The notes under the pieces were generated by a model that saw only the letters and a list, made by a program, of their open reading frames with translations, was not told the DNA's origin and did not search any database. The translations under genes were made by a program, and so were the position numbers. From Bradyrhizobium sp. CER78 (GTDB lineage: Bacteria > Pseudomonadota > Alphaproteobacteria > Rhizobiales > Xanthobacteraceae), in contig NZ_JARVWP010000003.1 of the NCBI RefSeq assembly GCF_029846235.1, positions 532,333-596,332 on the forward strand: 64,000 nt of DNA, given 5' to 3'. Position 1 is the first letter of the stretch, and every line of letters starts with the position of its first letter. This document shows positions 27,731 through 36,165 of this stretch, one piece after another.

Positions 27731-28687
27731 ATGACCTTACCAACGACCGCTAGCCCGCCAACGCGCCGCCACTCGCTCGTGTTGAGCTCCCTGCTGGCTC
27801 TTTTGCTCCTGCTGGGAGGCGGTGCGCGCCTGCACGCCCAGACCATCGCCGTGATGGTCAATGGCGAACCGATCACCAATTTCGACATCGAGCAGCGCGC
27901 CAAGTTGAACGCCCTGACCGGCGGCAAGAACCCTGATCGAAAGGCCATCCTCGAAGAGCTGATCGACGAGAAGCTGAAGATCAAGGAAGCCAAGAAATTC
28001 GGCGTCGATCCCACCGCCAACGACATCGAACAGTCCTATGGCGGCATGGCGCAACGGATGCGGCTGAACAACGATCAGCTGACCAAGGTGCTCGAGAGCA
28101 AAGGCATCCGCCCCGATACGCTCAAGCAACGCATCAGGGCCGACATGGTCTGGACCAGCCTGGTCCGCGGCCGCTTCAAGGAAAGCCTGCAGGTCGGCGA
28201 AAAGGACGTCGCCACCGCGGTCAAGGAAACCGGTGATGCTCCTGACGCCGAAGCCTTCGAATACAGGATGCAGCCGGTCGTTCTGATCGTGCCCCGCGGC
28301 TCGCCGCAATCCGAATTCGAGGCCCGTCGCAAGGAAGCGGATTCCCTGCGCGAGCGCGTGACCAGTTGCGAGGAATCCAACACGTTCTTCAAGTCGATGC
28401 GCAACGCCGCGATCCGCGAGATCGTCGTGAAGACGTCGGCAGACCTGCCGCAGTCGCTGCGCGACATCCTGGACAAGACCCCGGTCGGCCACCTCACCCC
28501 TCCAGAGCTCACCAAGCAGGGCATCGAAATGGTCGCCCTCTGCGGCCGGAAGGCAACCACCGTGGACACGCCCAAGAAGCGTGAAATGCGGGACAAGATG
28601 TACGTGCAGAAGTACGAAGCGAAGTCGAAGGCCTACCTGCAGGAAGTCCGAAAAGCCGCGATGATCGAATATCCAGGCGGGCGGTGA
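27731..28687 (+). CDS. surA: SurA-like periplasmic chaperone / peptidyl-prolyl isomerase
   Basis: The 318-residue protein has a signal peptide (SSLLALLLLLGGGARLHAQ) and then the SurA N-terminal pattern 'TIAVMVNGEPITNFDIEQRAKL'. A parvulin-like region lies at about 180-290. Length is shorter than E. coli SurA (428 residues, two parvulin domains), as is usual in rhizobia. It should guide outer-membrane proteins such as LptD, its upstream neighbour. ATG at 27731 gives the signal peptide; the longer frame from 27656 does not. 78 bases separate it from lptD. Confidence 0.88.
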   Translation: MTLPTTASPPTRRHSLVLSSLLALLLLLGGGARLHAQTIAVMVNGEPITNFDIEQRAKLNALTGGKNPDRKAILEELIDEKLKIKEAKKFGVDPTANDIEQSYGGMAQRMRLNNDQLTKVLESKGIRPDTLKQRIRADMVWTSLVRGRFKESLQVGEKDVATAVKETGDAPDAEAFEYRMQPVVLIVPRGSPQSEFEARRKEADSLRERVTSCEESNTFFKSMRNAAIREIVVKTSADLPQSLRDILDKTPVGHLTPPELTKQGIEMVALCGRKATTVDTPKKREMRDKMYVQKYEAKSKAYLQEVRKAAMIEYPGGR

Positions 28688-28704
28688 TCGACTATCGTTG
28701 ACGC

Positions 28705-29706
28705 ATGGCTCAACCTCTCGCACTGACATCCGGCGAGCCCGCAGGCATCGGCCCCGACATCACGCTCGCCGCATGGCTGCGCCGCCGCGAACTCGATCTG
28801 CCGCCGTTCTATCTGCTCGGCGACCCCGCCTCGCTGGCCGAGCGCGCCAAGACGCTCGGGCTTGCGGTGGAGCTTGCCGAAGTCAGGGCCGAGGAGGCAT
28901 CGGCGGCGTTTGAACGGGCCCTCCCCGTCGTTGCGACCGGCAAGGCGGCGACGGCGCAGCCGGGCAAACCCGACGGGACGAGCGCGGACGCCGCGCTGGC
29001 GTCGATCCGTCAGGCCGTCGCCGATGTCGCCGCCGGCGAGGCCAGCGCCGTCGTCACCAATCCGATCGCCAAGAACGTGCTGTACCGCGCCGGCTTCCGT
29101 CATCCCGGCCATACCGAATTCCTCGCCGAGCTCGCCGCACGCGGCGGGGCCGCGCCGCAGCCGGTGATGATGCTGTGGTCGCCGGCGCTCGCCGTCGTCC
29201 CGGTGACCATCCATGTGTCGGTCCGCGAGGCGCTGGCGCAATTGTCGACCGACCTGATCGTGTCGACCGCGCGAATCGTGGTCGCGGACATGAAGGCGCG
29301 GTTCGGCCTCGCCGCGCCGCGGCTTGCTATCGCCGGCCTCAACCCGCATGCCGGCGAAGACGGCACGCTCGGCATGGAAGACGTCGAGATCGTCGCGCCC
29401 GCGGTCGATATCCTGCGCCGCGATGGCGTTGCCGTCCGCGGCCCGCTGCCCTCCGACACCATGTTCCACGCCGCTGCGCGCAAGACCTATGACTGCGCGA
29501 TCTGCATGTATCACGACCAGGCACTGATCCCGATCAAGACCGTCGCGTTCGAGGACGCCGTCAACGTCACGCTGGGACTGCCCTTCGTCCGCACGTCGCC
29601 CGATCACGGCACTGCATTCGACATCGCCGGCACCGGCAAGGCCAATCCCTCGAGCCTGATCGCCGCGCTGCGGCTCGCCGCGCGGATGGCCGCGGCGTCA
29701 AGCTGA
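28705..29706 (+). CDS. pdxA: 4-hydroxythreonine-4-phosphate dehydrogenase
   Basis: The 333-residue enzyme oxidises 4-phosphohydroxy-L-threonine in pyridoxal phosphate synthesis. Metal-binding histidines appear in 'FRHPGHTEFLAEL', 'VPVTIHVSVREAL' and 'MYHDQALIPIK', and the substrate site 'VTNPIAKNVLYRAGF' is present. The surA-pdxA-rsmA order is conserved in proteobacteria. It starts 17 bases after surA and its stop abuts the rsmA start. Confidence 0.97.
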   Translation: MAQPLALTSGEPAGIGPDITLAAWLRRRELDLPPFYLLGDPASLAERAKTLGLAVELAEVRAEEASAAFERALPVVATGKAATAQPGKPDGTSADAALASIRQAVADVAAGEASAVVTNPIAKNVLYRAGFRHPGHTEFLAELAARGGAAPQPVMMLWSPALAVVPVTIHVSVREALAQLSTDLIVSTARIVVADMKARFGLAAPRLAIAGLNPHAGEDGTLGMEDVEIVAPAVDILRRDGVAVRGPLPSDTMFHAAARKTYDCAICMYHDQALIPIKTVAFEDAVNVTLGLPFVRTSPDHGTAFDIAGTGKANPSSLIAALRLAARMAAASS

Positions 29707-30561
29707 GTGAGCGCGATCGACGATCTGCCGCCGCTGCGCGACATCATTCGCGAGCATTCGCTGTCGGCGCGCAAATCGCTCGGCCAGAATTTCCTGCTCG
29801 ATCTCAATCTCACCGCGCGCATCGCCCGCGCCGCGGGCCCGCTGGAAGACTGCACGGTGATCGAGGTCGGGCCCGGCCCCGGCGGACTAACACGCGCGCT
29901 GCTTGCGATGGGCGCCAAGCGCGTGATCGCGGTCGAGCGCGACGAGCGCGCGATCGACGCACTGGGCTATATCGTCAAGCGCTATCCCGGCCGCATCGAG
30001 ATCGTGCATGACGACGCGCAGCATTTCGATCCCCGTCCCTTGCTGGACGGCGGCAAGGCCAAGATCGTCGCCAACCTGCCCTACAACATCGCAACCCAGC
30101 TTTTGGTCGACTGGCTGTCGATCGAGCCATGGCCACCCTGGTACGACACCATGGTGTTGATGTTTCAGCGCGAGGTCGCCGAGCGCATCGTCGCCCATGA
30201 GGACGAGGAGGCCTATGGCCGGCTCGCGGTGCTCGCCAACTGGCGCGCCGAGACCAAGATCCTGTTCGACATTTCGCCCGCGGCTTTCGTGCCGCAGCCG
30301 AAGGTCACGTCCTCGGTGGTCCGACTGATCCCGCGCGTTACGCCCGCGCCGTGCGACCGCCGCATGCTCGAGCAGGTCGCCGCCGCCGCCTTCGGCCAGC
30401 GCCGCAAGATGCTGCGCCAGAGCCTGAAGTCGCTGTCGGTCGATCCGGCGCGGCTTGCTGCCGCAGCCGATATCGACGCGACACGACGCGCCGAAACCAT
30501 TCCGGTTTCCGGCTTTGTTGCCATGGCGAGGGAATTGGCCGATATACGGTCCACAAAATAG
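29707..30561 (+). CDS. rsmA: 16S rRNA (adenine1518-N6/adenine1519-N6) dimethyltransferase
   Basis: The 284-residue enzyme (KsgA) dimethylates two adjacent adenines in the loop of helix 45 of 16S rRNA late in small-subunit assembly. '[15 protein letters not shown]' and the SAM motif '[15 protein letters not shown]' are present, with the catalytic '[11 protein letters not shown]' motif. GTG at 29707 directly follows the pdxA stop codon. It is the last gene of the lptFGD-surA-pdxA-rsmA run. Confidence 0.97.
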   Translation: MSAIDDLPPLRDIIREHSLSARKSLGQNFLLDLNLTARIARAAGPLEDCTVIEVGPGPGGLTRALLAMGAKRVIAVERDERAIDALGYIVKRYPGRIEIVHDDAQHFDPRPLLDGGKAKIVANLPYNIATQLLVDWLSIEPWPPWYDTMVLMFQREVAERIVAHEDEEAYGRLAVLANWRAETKILFDISPAAFVPQPKVTSSVVRLIPRVTPAPCDRRMLEQVAAAAFGQRRKMLRQSLKSLSVDPARLAAAADIDATRRAETIPVSGFVAMARELADIRSTK

Positions 30562-30580
30562 AACAACAGGAGAAAACGTA

Positions 30581-31639
30581 ATGGCGCCTATGGTTCGCCA
30601 ATCCCTCGTCAAATTCGATGCACCGCTGTGCGAAACCATCGTCGACACGCCTAAGCCCCAGGGGCGCGAAGTGCTGGTGCGGATCGAGCGTTGCGGCCTG
30701 TGCCATTCCGATCTCCACATCCAGGACGGCTACGCCGATCTCGGCGGCGGCAAGAAGCTCGACACCACCCGCGGCATGACCCTGCCCTTCACGCTCGGCC
30801 ATGAGATCGCAGGCGTGGTCGACGAGGTCGGTCCCGATGCGCCGAAGGATCTGGTCGGAGCCAAGAAGGCCGTCTTCCCCTGGATCGGCTGCGGCCAGTG
30901 CCGTGACTGTCTCGCCGGCGACGAGAATCTCTGCGTCAAGCAACGCTTCCTCGGCGTCTCGATCGACGGCGGCTTCGCGACCCACGTGCTGGTGCCCGAC
31001 GCAAAGTACCTGCTCGACTACGATCCGCTGCCGGTCAATCAGGCCGCCACGCTGATGTGTTCAGGCGTGACCGCCTATGGCGCGCTGAAGCGCCTGGTCG
31101 ATCGTCCGCGCCAGCGCAATCTGCTGCTGATCGGTCTTGGCGGCGTCGGCATGATGGGCCTGTCGTTCGCGCAGGCGATGTTCAAGCAGCCGATCACGGT
31201 TGCCGATCTCAGCCCGGCGGCGCGCGAGACCGCGCTGAAGAACGGTGCGGCGGCCGCCTACGATCCGGCGGAGCCCGACGTCGTCAAGCGCATGCTGAAA
31301 GAGAGCGACGGCGGCTTCGACGGCGTGGTCGACTTTGCCGGCAACGAGAAGTCGATGGCGTTCGCGGTGTCGACGGTGGCACGCGGCGGCAAGATCGTGG
31401 TGTCCGGCCTGATGGGCGGCCAGTTCACGCTGCCGATGGTGCAGTGGGTCTACAAGCGCATGACCATCGAAGGCTTCATGGTCGGCACGCTGGCCGAAGC
31501 CCAGGAGCTAATGGCGCTCGCCCGCGCCGGCAAGATCAAGCCGACGCCGATGAAGGAAGAGCCGATGGCCGACGTCCAGAAATGGATCGATGAATTGCGG
31601 GCCGGAAAAGTCGTGGGACGTATCGTACTGAAGAACTAG
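30581..31639 (+). CDS. Zinc-dependent alcohol dehydrogenase (MDR family)
   Basis: The 352-residue medium-chain dehydrogenase has both zinc sites. Catalytic residues lie in 'ERCGLCHSDLHIQDGY' and 'LGHEIAGVVDEVG'; structural cysteines lie in 'GCGQCRDCLAGDENLC'. The nucleotide-binding loop is 'LIGLGGVGMMGLSFAQ'. AGGAG precedes the ATG at 30581. The start is only 19 bases after rsmA, but the own ribosome site and different role suggest an accessory insert between rsmA and gmk. Substrate is unknown; likely NAD(H)-linked alcohol or polyol oxidation. Confidence 0.9.
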   Translation: MAPMVRQSLVKFDAPLCETIVDTPKPQGREVLVRIERCGLCHSDLHIQDGYADLGGGKKLDTTRGMTLPFTLGHEIAGVVDEVGPDAPKDLVGAKKAVFPWIGCGQCRDCLAGDENLCVKQRFLGVSIDGGFATHVLVPDAKYLLDYDPLPVNQAATLMCSGVTAYGALKRLVDRPRQRNLLLIGLGGVGMMGLSFAQAMFKQPITVADLSPAARETALKNGAAAAYDPAEPDVVKRMLKESDGGFDGVVDFAGNEKSMAFAVSTVARGGKIVVSGLMGGQFTLPMVQWVYKRMTIEGFMVGTLAEAQELMALARAGKIKPTPMKEEPMADVQKWIDELRAGKVVGRIVLKN

Positions 31640-31687
31640 CAAGAACGTCCTGCCGGCCTCGCCCGAGAAGAATGGGGGAGGACGCGA

Positions 31688-32899
31688 ATGAGGAGGATAC
31701 GTTCGACGATCCAGGCATGGGCGGCGCTCGCGCTCGCCCTTGCCGTGACGCCGGCCCTTGCGCAAAAGCATTACGGGCCCGGCGTCACCGACGGCGACAT
31801 CAAGATCGGCACCACGACACCCTATAGCGGTCCGGCGTCGGCCTATTCGGCCGGCGCGGTCTCTATCACCGCCTATTTCGCGATGATCAACGATCAGGGC
31901 GGCGTCAATGGCCGCAAGATCAACTTCATCAGCCTCGACGATGCCTACAGCCCGCCGAAGACGGTCGAGCAGATCCGCCGCCTGATCGAGAGCGACGAGG
32001 TGCTGTTTCTCGTCAACCCGGTCGGCACCGCGCCCAACATGGCGGTGGTGAAATACATCAACCAGAAGCAGGTCCCGCATCTCTTCGTCGGATCAGGAGC
32101 TACGATCTTCAACGATCCCGAGCATTATCCGTGGACGATGAGCTGGACCCCGCATTACGCGTCCGAGGGCGAGATCTACGCCAGGTACATCCTGTCGACG
32201 CTGCCGGACGCCAGGATCGGCATCCTCGCGCAGAACGACGATCTTGGCCGCGACTACATACTCGGCTTCAAGCGCGGGCTCGGCGACAAGGCTGCGACGA
32301 TGATCGTGTCGCAGCAGGCCTACAACACCAGCGACCCCACTGTGGACTCGCAGATCGTGTCGCTGAAGGCCGCGGGCGCCAACGTGCTGTTCATCGCCGC
32401 GGTGCCGAAATTCGCGGCGCAGGCGATCCGCAAGGCCTACGACATCGACTGGCACCCGCAGGAATTCCTCTCCAGCATCGGCTCCTCGATCGCGGGCGCG
32501 ATCCGTCCTGCGGGCTTCGAGGCCGCCAAGGGCGTGATCTCCGCGGCCTACCAGAAAGACCCTGCCGATCCACAGTGGAAGGACGATCCGGCCATGCAGG
32601 CCTGGAACGTCTGGATGGACAAGTACAATCCGCATGTCGACAAGAGCGACTACTACGCACCCTATGGCTACAACATCGGCTACGCGGTGGTGCCGATCCT
32701 CAAGCAGTGCGGCAACGACCTGACGCGCGAGAACGTCATGAAGCAGGCCTCGCATCTCGACATGGCGCTGCCGCTGCTGCTGCCCGGCATCCGCCTGCGG
32801 ACTTCGCCGACCGACCTGCGGCCGATCAAGCAAATGCGTCTGGTCCGCTTCAACGGCCAGCGCTACGTGCTGTTCAGCGACGTGCTCGAAAGCAACTAG
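31688..32899 (+). CDS. Periplasmic ligand-binding protein, branched-chain amino acid ABC type
   Basis: The 403-residue protein has a signal peptide ending near 'TPALA-Q' (about residue 26) and a type I periplasmic-binding fold: 'DIKIGTTTPYSGPASAYSAG' then 'YFAMINDQGGVNGRKINFIS'. Rhizobia carry dozens of these orphan LivK-like proteins for varied carboxylates, amino acids and aromatics. No permease or ATPase gene is adjacent, so it must share a transporter encoded elsewhere. It follows the alcohol dehydrogenase by 48 bases on the same strand, which may hint at a shared substrate route. Confidence 0.92.
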   Translation: MRRIRSTIQAWAALALALAVTPALAQKHYGPGVTDGDIKIGTTTPYSGPASAYSAGAVSITAYFAMINDQGGVNGRKINFISLDDAYSPPKTVEQIRRLIESDEVLFLVNPVGTAPNMAVVKYINQKQVPHLFVGSGATIFNDPEHYPWTMSWTPHYASEGEIYARYILSTLPDARIGILAQNDDLGRDYILGFKRGLGDKAATMIVSQQAYNTSDPTVDSQIVSLKAAGANVLFIAAVPKFAAQAIRKAYDIDWHPQEFLSSIGSSIAGAIRPAGFEAAKGVISAAYQKDPADPQWKDDPAMQAWNVWMDKYNPHVDKSDYYAPYGYNIGYAVVPILKQCGNDLTRENVMKQASHLDMALPLLLPGIRLRTSPTDLRPIKQMRLVRFNGQRYVLFSDVLESN

Positions 32900-33135
32900 G
32901 CGTACTAGAGCGCAACCAAACGTGCGGACTGAGGGTCTCGGCACGAATTTTGGAATCCGGCGCGCTCGTAGCCAGGCAAACCGGTTCCTCGGCCTCCGGC
33001 TCGCCGCAATTGCGACACGCCGCGAGCCCCAATTAAGCCCTACCCGTTCCGGATTTGCGGCGCATTGCGACCCAACTCTTTGCCGAGATTGGTTTCACCA
33101 GCGTTTGCGTAAAAAAAGAAATACCGGGGACGTGT

Positions 33136-34191
33136 ATGTCAAATCGTTCAGCGAAATTCGCTGCGGCGCTTGCCGCGAGCATCTTGGGGGGCGCCAGCTT
33201 CGGCGCCATGGCGCAGACCGCCGCCAATACCGCGAGCACCAACACGGCGGACGCCAAGACGGCGGATGCCAAGACGGCGGACACCTGTCAGGCCGCGCCG
33301 AAGGGAACCGCGCCGGCGGGCAGCCACTGGTTCTATCACCTCGACCGCAGCACCCAGAAGAAGTGCTGGTATCTCGGTGACGCCAGGAACAAGGTTGTCG
33401 CCAAGCCCGCCACCGCGCAGCAACAGCCTGCGGCAGCCGCGCCGGACGCCGCGACCGCCGACGCGACGCCGCCACAGAGCCAGCCGGCGACCGTGGTGCC
33501 GCCGCCCGCGATGCGCAAATCAGTCGCCAATGCGCATGCCGAGTGGCCCTCGCCGCAGGCCACAGCCGCGCCAGCGGCAAGCCCCGATGCAGCACAGGCC
33601 AGCGGCGTGGCAACGCCGGCCGCGACGGCGGCGCCTGCCGGCGCTAGCGCCCAGTCGTCGGAGGTGAACGCCAGGTGGCTGGATGCATCGAGCATGGCCG
33701 GAACCAACGGCACCCGGCACGCGGCGGACCAGCCGACCGTGGTCGCGCAGGCCGACACGACGCCGCAACAAGCCGCCGCGCCAGCACCAGCCGCGCCCGC
33801 TACGGCCGAGGCATCCGCCGAGAAGTCATCGTCCTCGACGCAAATGCTGCTGATCGTGATGGTCGGCGCCCTGGCGCTCGCTGGCCTCGTCAGCGCGCTG
33901 GTGTTCCGCCTGACCCGCACACGGACGCCGCCCTACCAGATCAGCGACGAGTGGCGTGCCCCCTGGGATTCGCTCCACACCGAGCCGGCCCCGCCGATGT
34001 CCGTCGTCGGCCGTGACCGTCCGCTGCGTCTGTCGGAGGCGGCACCGCGCCGTGCGGAGACCACCGTTCCGCGCCGCGCCGAGACGCCGGTTGCTCGCCG
34101 TGAGACGATACGTGATCCCGGTCAGACCGAGCAGGACAACAAGCAGATCGCGGCGATGCTGCAGCGGCTGGCGCGCAGCGCGGCGAACTAG
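33136..34191 (+). CDS. Exported, membrane-anchored Ala/Pro-rich hypothetical protein
   Basis: The 351-residue protein starts with a signal-like segment (AKFAAALAASILGGASFGAMAQ). A short cysteine-containing module follows ('APAGSHWFYHLDRSTQKKCW' at about 58-77), of a type I recall from other rhizobial exported proteins. A long Ala/Pro/Thr-rich linker leads to a membrane span ('MLLIVMVGALALAGLVSALVF', about 237-257) and a basic C-terminal domain with repeated RRAET units. GTG/ATG choices upstream lack a ribosome site; ATG at 33136 gives the signal peptide. Function unknown. Confidence 0.75.
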   Translation: MSNRSAKFAAALAASILGGASFGAMAQTAANTASTNTADAKTADAKTADTCQAAPKGTAPAGSHWFYHLDRSTQKKCWYLGDARNKVVAKPATAQQQPAAAAPDAATADATPPQSQPATVVPPPAMRKSVANAHAEWPSPQATAAPAASPDAAQASGVATPAATAAPAGASAQSSEVNARWLDASSMAGTNGTRHAADQPTVVAQADTTPQQAAAPAPAAPATAEASAEKSSSSTQMLLIVMVGALALAGLVSALVFRLTRTRTPPYQISDEWRAPWDSLHTEPAPPMSVVGRDRPLRLSEAAPRRAETTVPRRAETPVARRETIRDPGQTEQDNKQIAAMLQRLARSAAN

Positions 34192-34232
34192 CCGCAAGGA
34201 CCAGAGGAAGCGGTGTCGTGCTGCATACTGAG

Positions 34233-34324
34233 GTCGTCCCCCGGCTTGACCGGGGGAACCCAGTACGCCGCGGCTCCCGGCCGCCTCTGGAATACTGGAT
34301 CGCCCGGTCGAGCCGGGCGATGAC
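34233..34324. repeat. Dispersed palindromic repeat family D, complete copy
   Basis: The left arm GTCGTCCCCCGGCTTGACCG...GGGAACCCAGTA pairs with the right arm TACTGGATCGCCCGGTCGAG...GGGCGATGAC; each arm also holds an internal hairpin. It lies between the convergent ends of the Ala/Pro-rich gene and gmk. A half copy is at 6311-6350. Confidence 0.75.
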
Positions 34325-34369
34325 AGTTGTGGTTGACACGCCCAGAGTCTGCTCTGGAACAATGAGACC

Positions 34370-34395
34370 TGATGCGATCCCTTGCGATCGCATCA
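34370..34395. terminator. 10-bp perfect inverted repeat downstream of gmk
   Basis: TGATGCGATC and GATCGCATCA are perfectly complementary around the spacer CCTTGC, 13 bases past the gmk stop on the minus strand. No T-tract follows. A role in ending or protecting the fab-gmk transcript is plausible; an operator is less likely at this position. Confidence 0.4.
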
Positions 34396-34407
34396 CGACT
34401 GCGCGGG

Positions 34408-35064
34408 CTATTTCTCGAGCTGACGCTGCAGGCCGCGCACGAATTCGGTGAGGCCGGTGCGGCGCTCCCGCTTGAGGCGCTCGGCTTTCAGGATCGACTG
34501 CACCTCGGCAAAGGCGTCGTCGACGTTCTGGTTGACGACGATGTAGTCGTATTCCGCCCAGTGGCTCAACTCATGACTGGCGCGGTTCATCCGTCCGCGG
34601 ATGACCTCTTCCGAATCCTGCGCCCGCGTATGCAATCGCTTCTCGAGATCGGCGGCCGACGGCGGCAGGATGAACACCCGCACGACATCAACGCTGGCTT
34701 TCTGGTGAAGCTGTTGGGTGCCCTGCCAGTCGATGTCGAACAGCACATCCTGTCCGACCGATAGCGCGGCCTCGACCGGAGCGCGCGGCGTGCCGTAGAG
34801 GTTGTCGAACACGGTCGCCCATTCGAGCAATTCACCTTGCTCGACCATGCTCTCGAACTTCTTCTTGTCGACGAAAAAATAGTCGCGGCCCTCGACTTCG
34901 CCCGGCCGCATCGGCCGCGTCGTCGCCGACACCGACATCTTCAGGCCCGGTTCGCGTTCAAGCAGCATGCGCGACAGCGTCGTCTTGCCGGCGCCCGAGG
35001 GCGACGACAGGACGAACATCAGTCCGCGCCGCTCAACGCCGTCAAAACCCTGCGCCGTCATCAT
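34408..35064 (-). CDS. gmk: Guanylate kinase
   Basis: The 218-residue enzyme phosphorylates GMP to GDP. The P-loop is 'LSSPSGAGKTTLSRML' at about residues 18-33, and the GMP-binding part 'SVSATTRPMRPGEVEGRDYF' is standard. Its ATG lies directly after the yicC stop with no gap, so the two are coupled. A second ATG one codon in is equally possible. Last gene of the fab-mltG-yicC-gmk run. Confidence 0.97.
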   Translation of the reverse strand: MMTAQGFDGVERRGLMFVLSSPSGAGKTTLSRMLLEREPGLKMSVSATTRPMRPGEVEGRDYFFVDKKKFESMVEQGELLEWATVFDNLYGTPRAPVEAALSVGQDVLFDIDWQGTQQLHQKASVDVVRVFILPPSAADLEKRLHTRAQDSEEVIRGRMNRASHELSHWAEYDYIVVNQNVDDAFAEVQSILKAERLKRERRTGLTEFVRGLQRQLEK

Positions 35065-35952
35065 TCACTCCAGATTCTGGACCTGTTCGCGGAACTGCTC
35101 GACCACGTTCTTCATCTCGAGCCCGGTATTGGTCAGCTCGACATCGTTCGATTTCGAGCAGCAGGTGTTGACCTCGCGATTGAACTCCTGGGCGAGGAAG
35201 TCGAGCCGCCGCCCGACCGGGCCGCCCTTGCCGATCATCTCGCGCGCCTGGCCGATGTGCGAGGCGATGCGATCGAGCTCCTCGCGGATATCGGCCTTGG
35301 TCGCGATCAGGATCGCCTCCTGGCTCAGCCGGTCGGCATCGAAGCGATCGGAGGTCTCCAGCAGCGCTGCGATCTGCTCGGCGAGCCGCGCCTTGATCGC
35401 GTCGGGCTTGCGGCCGGGCGCCGCCTCGGCGCGCTTGGCAAGCTTCTCGATCTCATCCATCCGCTGCATCAGGATCTGGCCCAGCGCATCGCCCTCGCGG
35501 CGGCGCATCTCGACGAGGCTGCCGAGCGCCTGCTCGAAGGCGTTCGCCGCCGCCTCGCGCGCCGCCTTGTCCTCGTCCTCGTTGCTCTCGGGCTCGACCA
35601 CCTCGATGACGCCCTTGATACCGAGCAATCCGTCGATGCTCGGCGCCACCGCGTCGATCCGCTGCGCGAGCTCACCTGCGACCTTCACCACGGCGGCGAG
35701 CACGTCCTCGTTGATGCGGATCGTCTGCGCGGCATCGCTGCGCTTGACGGTGAGATTGGCGTAGACCGTACCGCGCGACAGCAGCTCGCCCGCGCGCTTC
35801 TTGGCCAGGGCTTCCAGTTCGTCCCAGCCCGGCGGCAGCCGCAAGCGCAGGTCAAAGCCTTTGGCGTTGACCGATTTCAGCTCCCATTCGAACGTATAGG
35901 GACCACTCGCGCCATGGCTCCGGGCAAAGCCAGTCATGCTCGACAGCGCCAT
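35065..35952 (-). CDS. yicC: YicC-family endoribonuclease
   Basis: The 295-residue protein opens with 'SSMTGFARSHGASGPYTFEW', the YicC N-terminal signature, and closes with the conserved DUF1732 segment 'GRRLDFLAQEFNREVNTCCSKSND' region around residues 240-270. YicC of E. coli (also called RnzC-like) is a ring-shaped endoribonuclease that cuts RNA including the small RNA RyhB. The yicC-gmk pairing is widely conserved. A family C repeat lies between mltG and this gene. Confidence 0.95.
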   Translation of the reverse strand: MALSSMTGFARSHGASGPYTFEWELKSVNAKGFDLRLRLPPGWDELEALAKKRAGELLSRGTVYANLTVKRSDAAQTIRINEDVLAAVVKVAGELAQRIDAVAPSIDGLLGIKGVIEVVEPESNEDEDKAAREAAANAFEQALGSLVEMRRREGDALGQILMQRMDEIEKLAKRAEAAPGRKPDAIKARLAEQIAALLETSDRFDADRLSQEAILIATKADIREELDRIASHIGQAREMIGKGGPVGRRLDFLAQEFNREVNTCCSKSNDVELTNTGLEMKNVVEQFREQVQNLE

Positions 35953-36082
35953 CGCGTAAACTCTCCAACAGAAGGATATGGGACCAACCCGGAGCCTTCG
36001 AGACTCGTGGGCAGCCGTTACGAACTTAAAACGGATTCCGTGAAAGTGGAATTACGTCCACCTTCGGGAAACGCAGAGCTAC

Positions 36083-36165
36083 AGCATGATCCGGAAAAGT
36101 GTGAAGCGGTTTTCCGAAAGATCATGCTCAAACAAGAAGCTAGAGCGCGATGATCTCATCGCGCC
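36083..36165. repeat. Dispersed palindromic repeat family C, copy 1
   Basis: The core AGCATGATCCGGAAAAGTGT...GCGGTTTTCCGAAAGATCATGCT is an inverted repeat, followed by a second small dyad (GCGCGATGA...TCATCGCGC). A near-identical copy is at 56880-56966. It lies between mltG and yicC and touches the mltG stop, so the mRNA of this operon probably carries it. Confidence 0.8.
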
